Of a DNA stretch of 34,058 bases, positions 25,788 to 32,382 are shown one piece after another. Under the pieces are notes generated by a model, which did not search any database, was not told where the DNA came from, and saw only the letters and a list, made by a program, of their open reading frames with translations. The DNA comes from Verrucomicrobiota bacterium (GTDB taxonomy: Bacteria; Verrucomicrobiota; Verrucomicrobiia; Limisphaerales; UBA8199), in NCBI GenBank assembly GCA_012517205.1, contig JAAYVL010000018.1, positions 1 through 34,058 on the forward strand, given 5' to 3'. Each line of letters begins with the position of its first letter. Positions within the stretch are counted from its first letter, which is position 1. A program made the translations under genes and the position numbers.

Positions 25788-26561
25788 TCAAAGGGTTTCA
25801 ATCATGGCGCTCGGCTTACCCACGTTGCGGCGGGAGCCGTCGCGGAGCGTGGCCGCGTATTTGCGGAGAAGCAGGACGTAAGGTGCGGGGCGATACGCAA
25901 CCGCGAATTGCTCGAAGCGGGGGCGGGCCTCGGCTTCGAGTTCATCGGCGGCTGCATCGGCGGCGTCGGCCTTGGCCAGCAAGGCGGGTTCCGCAATCTG
26001 CCACGCTTGGGCCTCGATCTTGCGACACTCGGCTTTGAAGGCGTGCAACCGCTCGCGGGAATCGGAAATCCAGTCCTCTCTCGACCATCCATCCTCCTTG
26101 TGCACGGTTGAATCGCCCGCGGCGGTTCGGGCGGCGATGTCGGCCAGGTGGGCGTGATACTTGGAGGTTTGCGAGGAAGCCGCCTCGGTCATAGCCTGTT
26201 GCAGGCGCAGCCACGGCGCGTCCAATGCGGCGAGTTGGGCCGCCAGTCTCTTGGGCGGGGTGTAGCCGCGCTGCTTCAACAGGGCGTCGAACGCTCGTTG
26301 CTGGGCCGGGCTCGGCCACGGCACGCCGGCGAGCGCATCCGGCGGCAGGGCGGGCCGAAGCGTCGCCGTCAACTCGCGCTGCGCCTCGGGCGAAAGCGGG
26401 CCGGGCTGGTCAAGGCTTCCGGCCTTTCGCGCCCCTCGGTAGGGCGTGCTTGGGGAAGGATTTGATTGGGGTGTCTCAACCACGGTGGGCGTGGCCGCAT
26501 TCTGCGGGCCGACAAGCGCGGCAACCGCCGAATCCAGTGCTTTCAAAAAAACGTTGCTCAT
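25788..26561 (-). CDS. Hypothetical protein upstream of capsid gene, possible scaffold
   Basis: A 257-aa protein. The first 45 residues are Pro/Ser/Thr-rich, followed by PLSPEAQRELTATLRPALPP and an alpha-helical body with a likely coiled coil (HAFKAECRKIEAQAWQIAEP; AKADAADAAADELEAEARPR, about residues 165-220). I do not recognise a family. Its position directly before the capsid gene, its helical and charged make-up, and its size would suit a scaffolding or capsid-associated protein. This is inferred from position only. The start is ATG 26561. Confidence 0.55.
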   Translation of the reverse strand: MSNVFLKALDSAVAALVGPQNAATPTVVETPQSNPSPSTPYRGARKAGSLDQPGPLSPEAQRELTATLRPALPPDALAGVPWPSPAQQRAFDALLKQRGYTPPKRLAAQLAALDAPWLRLQQAMTEAASSQTSKYHAHLADIAARTAAGDSTVHKEDGWSREDWISDSRERLHAFKAECRKIEAQAWQIAEPALLAKADAADAAADELEAEARPRFEQFAVAYRPAPYVLLLRKYAATLRDGSRRNVGKPSAMIETL

Positions 26562-26592
26562 ACAAATGGGGCGGAGTTAAGCAGGCGAATCG

Positions 26593-26955
26593 TCATGGCG
26601 CATCATCGGCCTGCAAACATTGGGCAATCTCGCTGCGGAAGGCGTTAAGCGATTGGGTTATAGCAGCCTTGGAAACGCCAAGCCGGGCCGCAAGCTCGCT
26701 CTGGGTTTCCTGCTGTGCGATCAGCCAGTGTGCGAGGGCGCACTTCCATCCGATACGACGCAAATCGGTTTCGGAAGCGAGCCAGCACAGGACGCGCAGC
26801 AAGGCTTCCCGTCGCGTCTCGCTGGCTTCCGAACCGGGCGTATCCGGCTCGTCGTAGGGCCGGGAGCAGGTCGGGCAGGCATCGCCCAACGAGTCAGGCG
26901 GCAGCGCAACCGGGACACGCTGTCCAGCCTCGTCAAAGCCGAGTCCCGCGTTCAT
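26593..26955 (-). CDS. Small HTH protein
   Basis: A 120-aa protein with a possible zinc pair in the N-terminal third (ACPTCSRPYDEPD, only one CxxC visible) and a C-terminal helix-turn-helix, QSELAARLGVSKAAITQSLN, close to sigma-70 region 4 or Cro/C1-type HTHs. It overlaps the end of the helicase gene by 4 bases, so it is translated in the replication operon. It may regulate late genes (the capsid block begins next), but nothing shows this directly. Confidence 0.65.
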   Translation of the reverse strand: MNAGLGFDEAGQRVPVALPPDSLGDACPTCSRPYDEPDTPGSEASETRREALLRVLCWLASETDLRRIGWKCALAHWLIAQQETQSELAARLGVSKAAITQSLNAFRSEIAQCLQADDAP

Positions 26956-28235
26956 TCGCTCAGGGCTGCCGGGTAGAACCGGCCCTGGGTCTGATGGAAA
27001 GCCAACAGCACGCTACCCAGCGGGCCATTGCGGTTCTTGGCAACGATCAGCTTTGTCGGCGTGGGCTTGTAACCGGCTCGCGGTTCCGTGGGGTGAAGGA
27101 ACAAAACAACGTCGGCATCCTGTTCTATGCTCCCGCTCTCCCGCAAGTCGGCAAGGACTGGCTCGCGGTCGGTGCGGTCAAGTTCACGCGACAACTGCGC
27201 CAGGGCGATCACTGGCAACCTGAATTGCATTGCCAGCAGTTTCAAGGCGCGGGAGACGGCTCCAACCTGGGCATAGCGTTTTTCGGTCGCGGCGGCTCGG
27301 CTTTCCACAATTTGCAGGTAGTCCACGATCACAAGCACGGGGCGGTGTAGTCCCTGGGCTTGCTGGGCCAGATCGGCGGCAATACCTTCAACGTCTCGGG
27401 CGTTGTCGCGCACGGTAAGCTTTGCGCGGCGGAAGCTGGCCACGGCGCGGGCGAGCCGGTCAAAGTCTGCGGGGTGAAGCTGTTGCCGGCGGAATTTGTC
27501 CCGGTCAATTCGTGCCTCGGCGGATAGCAGGTGTCGCATGACCTGGGGCGTCGGCATTTCGAGCGAGTAGAAGATCGCCTGTGCGCTCTGCCGTAGCACG
27601 GCCTCGGCGGTCTGGTTCAAGGCAAAGGTCGTCTTGCCCGTGCTCGGGCGTGCGCCAACGATCACCAGTTCGCCGGGCTTCCAGCCGTGGGTGATACGGT
27701 CCAGCAGCGGCAGGCCGGAAAGGATGCCAGCGTCGGCGGCGGGGTCGTCGTATGCCCGTTGCATCTGTTCCGCAGCCGCCAGCGTCGCGGCCTCGGCGTT
27801 GAACATTTCGGCACGGCGGCAGGTCAGCGTTTTTGCCCGCTCGGCTAGCGCGACGGGGTCCAGCTTGCCAGCGCGGGCGAGCCGGGCACAGTCGGTAGCC
27901 AAGGCCAGCCCGGCGCGTTGGTCTGCCAGGGCCTCGACTTCTTGCTTATAGACCGGCCACTGTTCGGGGCTGGGCAGGTCGTTTAGCGCGGCCTGAGTGC
28001 TGGTGTAGATGTGCGAGTCTGTACGCGCCAACTCCATCAATAGCACGAGCTGCAAGTCGGCCACGCTTTCAGCGTGCAACTGCTGTGCGCGGTGCAAGAC
28101 TTGGCGCGGGGCCTCGCAGTAGTACGACTCGGGAAGTATGGCGGGCAGGATGCTGGGCTTTTCAAGGGCGCACGCTAACAGGCTCCATTCGGCAACCTCG
28201 TTGTGGGGCGGTAGGGTATCGTGTTCCATTTTCAA
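26952..28235 (-). CDS. Replicative DnaB-like helicase
   Basis: A 427-aa DnaB family 5'-3' helicase. The N-terminal DnaB domain (NEVAEWSLLACALEKPSILP) is followed by the RecA core with Walker A GARPSTGKT (194-202), Walker B LVIVDYLQIV (Asp305), and the downstream motifs SRELDRTDREPVLADLRESG, SIEQDADVVLFLHP and KLIVAKNRNGP. Chromosomal DnaB is about 450-500 aa, so this is a compact phage-type version. It overlaps the upstream replication-protein gene by 4 bases (28232-28235). Together they should form the element's own replication module, acting on the repeats inside that gene. Confidence 0.93.
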   Translation of the reverse strand: MKMEHDTLPPHNEVAEWSLLACALEKPSILPAILPESYYCEAPRQVLHRAQQLHAESVADLQLVLLMELARTDSHIYTSTQAALNDLPSPEQWPVYKQEVEALADQRAGLALATDCARLARAGKLDPVALAERAKTLTCRRAEMFNAEAATLAAAEQMQRAYDDPAADAGILSGLPLLDRITHGWKPGELVIVGARPSTGKTTFALNQTAEAVLRQSAQAIFYSLEMPTPQVMRHLLSAEARIDRDKFRRQQLHPADFDRLARAVASFRRAKLTVRDNARDVEGIAADLAQQAQGLHRPVLVIVDYLQIVESRAAATEKRYAQVGAVSRALKLLAMQFRLPVIALAQLSRELDRTDREPVLADLRESGSIEQDADVVLFLHPTEPRAGYKPTPTKLIVAKNRNGPLGSVLLAFHQTQGRFYPAALSE

Positions 28236-28993
28236 CCTGCTATTTGTGCCGTGAGGGCTTCTAGCTCGGCCTCTATGCGAGCGCCAGCCTGGGGGTCCGT
28301 CTCGCGGGCCTGGGCGGCGCGTAGGTCACTGACCTTGGAGCGCAAGCGTTCCGTGTCGCGGGTGCCGGGCTTGGCCGGGCGGCAGCGGTTTAGCCAGTTC
28401 ACAAAAAAGCGCCGGGTGCATTGCCTCCGGTTCTCCAAACACCAGCGCCGAGCCTTGGCCAGTTCGCCAGTAAGGTCAAGCTGCTGGTAAGGCTTCTCGG
28501 ATGCCAACTCTCCGAGCCAGCTTTCGGAAAGCTCGGTGCTGCTGCTGTTGTGCTTCTCTGTTGTTGTACTTCTTATGTAGGCCACCGTGAGGGCCTCACC
28601 GTGGCCTAACGCACGGCCACCATGTCCTAACGTTCGGCCACAGTGGCCGAACGTTCGGGTGTTGCCTTCGGGGTCCAGCAGTCGGTAAGTGCTGGGTGCG
28701 CGCATTGGGGGTGTCGTGATCTCAACCGCCTTTATCCTTTGCAGGTCGGTTAGCCTTCGGCGCACGGTGCGCGCACTAGCGCCGCTGAGTTGCGCCAGCC
28801 ACTCGTGCGTTGTCGTGAATTGGTCGGCCTCTTTGTCAGACGCCACGAAGCACAGCGCCACATATACGGATATTGCGGTGCCGTAGTCCTCAACTTCCTC
28901 GCGGATGCGGCGGAGAATGTTCTTGTCCTGCCAGGCAAACGGCTGGCGCGACTTTGGGGTTGACGGGGCGCGGGATTGGGATATTGTGCTCAT
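28232..28993 (-). CDS. Winged-helix replication initiation-like protein
   Basis: A 253-aa protein. Residues about 15-95 form a winged HTH of the kind found in phage and plasmid replication proteins (VYVALCFVASDKEADQFTTT, EWLAQLSGASARTVRRRLTD). A Gly/His-rich repeat follows (GHCGRTLGHGGRALGHG, residues about 115-131), encoded by the tandem 21-bp repeats described separately. The C-terminal region (residues 160-253) is basic and helical. It sits directly upstream of and overlaps the DnaB-like helicase, the same order as lambda O and P. I therefore infer an origin-binding initiator or helicase loader. No catalytic motif is visible. Confidence 0.65.
   Translation of the reverse strand: MSTISQSRAPSTPKSRQPFAWQDKNILRRIREEVEDYGTAISVYVALCFVASDKEADQFTTTHEWLAQLSGASARTVRRRLTDLQRIKAVEITTPPMRAPSTYRLLDPEGNTRTFGHCGRTLGHGGRALGHGEALTVAYIRSTTTEKHNSSSTELSESWLGELASEKPYQQLDLTGELAKARRWCLENRRQCTRRFFVNWLNRCRPAKPGTRDTERLRSKVSDLRAAQARETDPQAGARIEAELEALTAQIAG
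28595..28657 (-). repeat. Three tandem 21-bp repeats inside replication gene (candidate origin)
   Basis: Three contiguous 21-base units (28637-28657, 28616-28636, 28595-28615). The first two, in the coding strand, begin CGAACGTT; the third begins CGTGCGTT; and all keep the pattern CGNNCGTTNGGNCANNGTG. A partial dyad (28579-28605) follows. Being 21 bases long they keep the reading frame and encode a 7-residue Gly-His-Gly-Arg type repeat. Iterons inside the initiator gene are known from lambda O, so a replication origin is a reasonable guess. Confidence 0.65.
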
Positions 28994-29052
28994 GGGTTCA
29001 TTGCCCGGTGCTGGCGCGACTGTGAATCAAGCGCCGTGCCGGGCTTTTCTTT

Positions 29053-29283
29053 TCAGGCGGAAATGGCAACCGTGCGCCCGGCCAGCCAGCGGTCAATGTC
29101 GCTGCGGCGATACCGGATCACTTTTGGCGTCAAGCGAATGAAGGGTAGTGCGCGGGTCTGTCTCCAAAGCCTTAAGGTGCGCGGCTCAATATGCAGCATC
29201 GCAGCAAGCTGCGGGTCGTCCAAAATGTCGTTCGGGCCAGTGATGCTGGCCTCGCCTCTCGGTGCCTTATAGGTGTCTTTCAT
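29053..29283 (-). CDS. AlpA/MerR-like excisionase or regulator
   Basis: A 76-aa DNA-binding protein with a MerR/AlpA winged helix: ILDDPQLAAMLHIEPRTLRL, WRQTRALPFIRLTPKVIRYR, RSDIDRWLAGRTV. AlpA-like proteins act as excisionases or as activators of integrase in P4-type satellites. The ATG at 29283 is preferred; the TTG at 29301 would place the first codons inside a hairpin. It lies between the 206-aa gene and the replication genes, the usual place for an excision/replication switch. Confidence 0.85.
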   Translation of the reverse strand: MKDTYKAPRGEASITGPNDILDDPQLAAMLHIEPRTLRLWRQTRALPFIRLTPKVIRYRRSDIDRWLAGRTVAISA

Positions 29284-29300
29284 GCCGCAACCCTGCGGCA
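29283..29300. promoter_or_regulatory. Perfect hairpin abutting the AlpA-like start codon
   Basis: TGCCGCA-ACCC-TGCGGCA has perfect 7-base arms and ends exactly at the ATG of the AlpA-like gene. On the transcribed strand it would enclose the ribosome-binding region, or it may be an operator for autoregulation. It lacks the T-run needed for a terminator in the direction of transcription. Confidence 0.4.
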
Positions 29301-29344
29301 AAAAGACGCGAGAGAATAGGACCGCTAAGGGGGAGGGGGGTGCC

Positions 29345-29965
29345 TTATCGTTGCAGGTTTTTGCGGGGTCTGCCTGGGCCTTTTGATGTAATGATCACAC
29401 CCAGTTTCTTGCACACCGCCCGCAACGTGCGCGGTGTCTGGTGCTCGTAGGGGTCGTTAAACGTGTGTCCGCGTTTGACAAGAAAGGCGTGAAGCCGGGT
29501 TGCGTCGCATGGCCTTTTTGGGGTGCCACTCCCGCTCCAGCGGCAACACTCCAAAATGTCGGCGTATAGCTTCCGCTCTTTTGGGTCTTTGTCTCCGGGA
29601 TATATGTCGTACTGCACGATGCGTGCTAGGCCGCTAAAGAACTTGTCGTTCTGGTCCATGATGGCCTGCGCCGCGAGATAGCCTAGCTCCTCGTATTCTT
29701 CCAGCATCGCCTTGCGAAGCGTTGAGGGTGTTTCTCCGACAATGAAGATTCGCGGGTCGCGAAAGGGTTCCGCATTCTTGTGTCGGATTAAGGCATTGAC
29801 GCGCCACTTGTAGGCGAGGCTTTGCAATGCTAGTTCCGACTCCGACTCGAAGCTGTCGTCCATCGCCTGACCGAGCGCCACACTCCACTTGCGCTTGATC
29901 GTGGGTTCCTGCGCGATTCGCTTCGCCAGTGTCAAGCGATGCTGGTTGCCCTTTGATTTTCTCAT
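29345..29965 (-). CDS. Hypothetical protein (206 aa)
   Basis: I do not recognise this protein. It is soluble, with a basic N-terminus (MRKSKGNQHRLTLAKRIAQE), a helical acidic middle (MLEEYEELGYLAAQAIMDQN) and a C-terminal stretch, PRTLRAVCKKLGVIITSKGP, followed by GRPRKN. That tail resembles an AT-hook-like, DNA-contacting end, so DNA binding is possible. The start ATG lies 5 bases after the ligase-like stop, so both are cotranscribed with the integrase. Confidence 0.6.
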   Translation of the reverse strand: MRKSKGNQHRLTLAKRIAQEPTIKRKWSVALGQAMDDSFESESELALQSLAYKWRVNALIRHKNAEPFRDPRIFIVGETPSTLRKAMLEEYEELGYLAAQAIMDQNDKFFSGLARIVQYDIYPGDKDPKERKLYADILECCRWSGSGTPKRPCDATRLHAFLVKRGHTFNDPYEHQTPRTLRAVCKKLGVIITSKGPGRPRKNLQR

Positions 29966-29969
29966 AGTG

Positions 29970-30497
29970 TTAGCAGGTGTAAAGGTGGCCTTTGACTTTC
30001 ACGAAGTGTCGAGAGCGTCCGCGCTCGTAGCCGGTGGCGATTGGCGAGCGGAAAACCAATCCTTCACCGCCCGCTGATTGCACTTCAAGCAGCATGGCGT
30101 TGGCGTGCTGCAAACTTTCGCAGACGGTGAAGCCTACGCAATCCGCGTAGAGCCTGCCTGCCTCTGCTATGCGTTGCGCCCATGTGCCGGGGCTGTCTGG
30201 CGCGTCAAACACGGTGAAGCGGCAGCGCGGTGTCCATCGGCCAAACTGAACAGCAACGCGGGCCTCGGTGAATCCTCCTCGGCCTGCCCATAGTTCGCCG
30301 TCGAGCCTGACACCTTCCGGCAGCGTGGCGCGAATATGCACGGGCAAATTGACGCGCCTGCTGGTCCGGGTGTAGGCGTTCGCTCCATCCCAAAAAAGGC
30401 GGCAGCCGTCCATCTTCTCGCTGGCGTGCCAGTTGGCCAGCGCCATGCCGCATTCCCAATCCACGCCAAGCGAAATGTATCGGTCCAAGGCTTTCAC
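29970..30497 (-). CDS. Minimal LigE-like ATP-dependent DNA ligase (adenylation domain only)
   Basis: A 175-aa nucleotidyltransferase with the ordered ligase motifs: I, SEKMDGCRLFWDG with Lys28 as the AMP-accepting lysine; Ia, Ser-Arg at 46-47; III, LDGELWAGRG (Asp66, Glu68); IIIa, FTVFDAP; IV, GGEGLVFR (Glu145); V, HFVKVKG (Lys167, Lys169). The pattern matches bacterial LigE. LigE enzymes (about 230-280 aa) carry an OB-fold after motif V with motif VI; here the protein ends six residues after motif V. The next gene starts at once, so the OB domain was not lost by a nearby frameshift. It overlaps the integrase stop by 4 bases. Without an OB domain, activity may need a partner. Confidence 0.85.
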   Translation of the reverse strand: MKALDRYISLGVDWECGMALANWHASEKMDGCRLFWDGANAYTRTSRRVNLPVHIRATLPEGVRLDGELWAGRGGFTEARVAVQFGRWTPRCRFTVFDAPDSPGTWAQRIAEAGRLYADCVGFTVCESLQHANAMLLEVQSAGGEGLVFRSPIATGYERGRSRHFVKVKGHLYTC

Positions 30498-31789
30498 TGT
30501 GCGGCCTCCGTTTGTTCGGGCATGGTCAGGACGTTGGCGGGGTGCGTGGGCGCAATGGCAAAGTAGGCTTTGGCGGCGCTTGGCTTCACAAGCTCGCGGT
30601 AGTGCTTGAATACCATTGTCGGGCTGTTGCCAGCTTCCAGGGCCACTTGCGCGGCGTTTTGAATATCGGCCAGCCGGTAGGAAACGAAGCTATGCCGCAA
30701 GCCGTTTGACTTCCACGCCACGCCAGCGGCCTTGGTTGTCTCGGCGCGGGCCTCCTGCAAGTCGTATATGTTGCCCGTCCAAACTTTACCGCGCCGCTTG
30801 GCGTAGGGTTTCAGCCAGCGCGCCAAGTTTGGCAAAACAGGCACAAGCCGCCGTTGCGCGGTCTTGGCCTTGTCGGCGGCAACGTGAATGTAGCCGCCGG
30901 GCAGGTCTATGTCTTTCCATTCAAGCCGTTCAATTTCGGCAGACCTTAGGCCGGCAAAAGCGCCAAGCGCAACGTATGGCAGATAGTCTTTCGGCGCATG
31001 TTTCAGCAGGTCGGCGAGTTCTTTCGGCGTGTAAATCTCAATGTCGCCGCCGTTGCTGTTTATGCGTTCCATGTCCTCTGCCGGGTTGGTCCCTTTGGCG
31101 ATATAGCCGCGTGCCTGGGCAAAAGCGAGCAGGGTTGCAATTACCCGCTGGAAGTTCTTTGCGGTGCGCGGCGCAACTTTCAGACCGTCAAGCCAGTGGG
31201 TCAAGTCGCTGGTGGTCAGGTTGCTAATATCGCCGCCAAAGTCCTTTGCAAAGCGGTTCAGACGGGCTGACAGGTCGCCGACGTATCGCGCCGATTTCTG
31301 CCGTGCCTTCTTGTGTTGCACAAGCTCGGTGACAACTTCGGCAACGGTCTTGTGCGTTGTCACGGCGGCGCGGGTCTGCTTCCACAGCCTAGCCGCTTCT
31401 ACATGGTGCGCGCCTCCCATAATGGCAAACATCTCGGCGAATATCCCGGCGCACACTTCCAGAGCAACGCCAGTTGGCTTTAGCAGTTCCACCGCTCGGC
31501 CAAAGCTGGCCGCCTGGGTGTTACTCATGCGTGCGGCCACGGTTTGGCCGTTGGCAAGCTGGTCTGCCAGCCGTTGGGCGATAGCAACGGCCTTGGCGTG
31601 CTTGGTGGTATCGTGAAAGCGGCGCGTGCCGTTCGTGTAGTCCTCCACCGCATAGACGGTGTAAATCTTTGGCACGGTCCTGCCGTCCTTCAGCTTCACC
31701 TTAACCGTTTTCTGGCGGCGGTATATCCGCACGGCCACGTTGCCGACCTTCACCGTTTCCGGTTTTTTGCCTTTGCGCTTGGTAGTCAT
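30494..31789 (-). CDS. int: Tyrosine recombinase / integrase
   Basis: A 431-aa phage-type integrase that inserts and excises the element at tRNA-Glu. The N-terminal half has a SAM-like core-binding region (AEVVTELVQHKKARQKSARY; LTHWLDGLKVAPRTAKNFQR). The catalytic domain has Arg282 (GLRSAEIERLEW), Lys307, the box SNGLRHSFVSYRLA with Arg365, and Tyr397 in VFKHYREL. The first His of the canonical HxxR is Asn362 and the H/W position is Asn388 (EAGNSP). This variant is, to my knowledge, common in PVC integrases. The ATG at 31789 is chosen because the TTG at 31810 lies inside the promoter. Confidence 0.95.
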   Translation of the reverse strand: MTTKRKGKKPETVKVGNVAVRIYRRQKTVKVKLKDGRTVPKIYTVYAVEDYTNGTRRFHDTTKHAKAVAIAQRLADQLANGQTVAARMSNTQAASFGRAVELLKPTGVALEVCAGIFAEMFAIMGGAHHVEAARLWKQTRAAVTTHKTVAEVVTELVQHKKARQKSARYVGDLSARLNRFAKDFGGDISNLTTSDLTHWLDGLKVAPRTAKNFQRVIATLLAFAQARGYIAKGTNPAEDMERINSNGGDIEIYTPKELADLLKHAPKDYLPYVALGAFAGLRSAEIERLEWKDIDLPGGYIHVAADKAKTAQRRLVPVLPNLARWLKPYAKRRGKVWTGNIYDLQEARAETTKAAGVAWKSNGLRHSFVSYRLADIQNAAQVALEAGNSPTMVFKHYRELVKPSAAKAYFAIAPTHPANVLTMPEQTEAAQ

Positions 31790-31800
31790 ATATGCCGCAA

Positions 31801-31829
31801 AGTGTAGCAAAGCCGTAGGAAAGTGTCAA
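31801..31829 (-). promoter_or_regulatory. Integrase promoter
   Basis: TTGACA (31824-31829) and TACACT (31801-31806) are separated by 17 bases on the minus strand, a good sigma-70-type promoter. Only 11 bases separate the -10 box from the integrase ATG, so the mRNA would have almost no leader. The 15-base arm repeat (31812-31826) overlaps it, suggesting that the integrase represses itself. Confidence 0.65.
31812..31826 (+). repeat. Candidate integrase arm site, right
   Basis: GCCGTAGGAAAGTGT is the same as 21916-21930. It lies 79 bases inside the right attachment repeat. Related AAAGTG words occur nearby (31799-31805; 31854-31860), so a small cluster of sites is possible. Confidence 0.55.
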
Positions 31830-31862
31830 AAACAATCTTTTTCGCAGGGTGTCGAAAGTGCA

Positions 31863-31889
31863 TTTCACCCTTATTTTATGCGGGTGAAA
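31863..31889. promoter_or_regulatory. Inverted repeat between integrase and attachment site
   Basis: TTTCACCC and GGGTGAAA are perfect 8-base arms around an 11-base AT-rich loop, 15 bases from the attachment repeat. It may bind excisionase, integrase or a host factor, or act as an operator for the integrase promoter about 34 bases away. Confidence 0.45.
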
Positions 31890-31904
31890 CGAGTACAAAA
31901 AAAG

Positions 31905-31932
31905 TGGCGACCCTAACGGGACTCGAACCCGT
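31905..31932 (-). repeat. Attachment site, right (inside intact tRNA-Glu)
   Basis: A 28-base segment identical to 21772-21799. It forms the 3' end of the intact tRNA (acceptor 3' strand, T-arm and encoded CCA), so the element restores a working tRNA upon integration. Confidence 0.92.
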
Positions 31933-31979
31933 GCCGCCGCCGTGAAAGGGCGGTGTCCTAACCGCTAGACGATAGGGTC
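31905..31979 (-). tRNA. tRNA-Glu (anticodon TTC)
   Basis: A 75-base tRNA including encoded CCA. Acceptor GACCCTA pairs with TAGGGTC, the discriminator is G, and the anticodon stem-loop CCGCCCTTTCACGGCGG gives anticodon TTC. The T-arm is ACGGGTTCGAGTCCCGT. It is the integration site of the neighbouring element, whose left end carries a second copy of the 3' 28 bases. Confidence 0.97.
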
Positions 31980-31991
31980 AGCCAGGGACCT

Positions 31992-32020
31992 ACCATACCG
32001 CCGCCCCCCAGCGGCTGTCA
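31992..32020 (-). promoter_or_regulatory. tRNA-Glu promoter
   Basis: TGACAG (32015-32020) and TATGGT (31992-31997) are 17 bases apart on the minus strand, with the tRNA 5' end 12 bases past the -10 box. The GC-rich tract between the -10 box and the tRNA may act as a discriminator for growth-rate control. Confidence 0.6.
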
Positions 32021-32382
32021 CGCGAATAAACCATAAAAATGCACCTTGCCAAAACCTCACCCGGCTCTTGAAACCGGCATCCCCCACAGGAATAGCGCAG
32101 CTTCAGACACCCCAACACTCGCAAATCCAAGGTGCTGCGGGCTTCCGGCTCGAAACTCGGTTCCCCGCCCACGTCAGCCTGGCCCCGCCGTCTCCGCCCG
32201 TCCTGAGCCGCGCAACTGCCTGCCTCGTGGTTCTTCCACACCTTTTCCAAGCTCCGCCCATCCTTTGCCGAATTGCCCCCGAACCGATACGCCGAGCCGG
32301 ATAATCGCACACTCCAGCAGGGGCCGATGATTGATAAATCCGGCACTCCCCTGGCGGCGCGGAATTTCCCCGCCTCGCGGGG
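32021..32382. other. Intergenic region without a gene
   Basis: Only proline/serine-rich or arginine-rich frames occur, with no recognisable protein. The left part is the upstream flank of the tRNA promoter and the right part is the 3' flank of the minus-strand gene ending at 32383. No clear terminator hairpin with a T-run is seen. Confidence 0.5.

Larger units (their letters stand above)
21772..31932 (-). mobile_element. Integrated satellite-like phage element in tRNA-Glu
   Basis: The element is bounded by a perfect 28-bp direct repeat (21772-21799 and 31905-31932) that equals the 3' part of tRNA-Glu. The intact tRNA sits at the right end beside a tyrosine integrase. All genes point left and many overlap by 4 bases. 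The content is integrase, DNA ligase domain, excisionase-like, replication initiator with internal repeats, DnaB-like helicase, possible scaffold, probable major capsid protein, PLD-like protein and a small-terminase-like protein. I find no large terminase, portal, protease, tail, holin or lysin gene. This fits a capsid-carrying phage satellite; a degraded prophage is the alternative. By eye it is less GC-rich than its flanks. Confidence 0.85.

Noticed and set aside
28595-28657. CRISPR-like repeat array
   Set aside because: Repeats are contiguous with no spacers, only three units, and lie within a coding frame; no cas gene is nearby.
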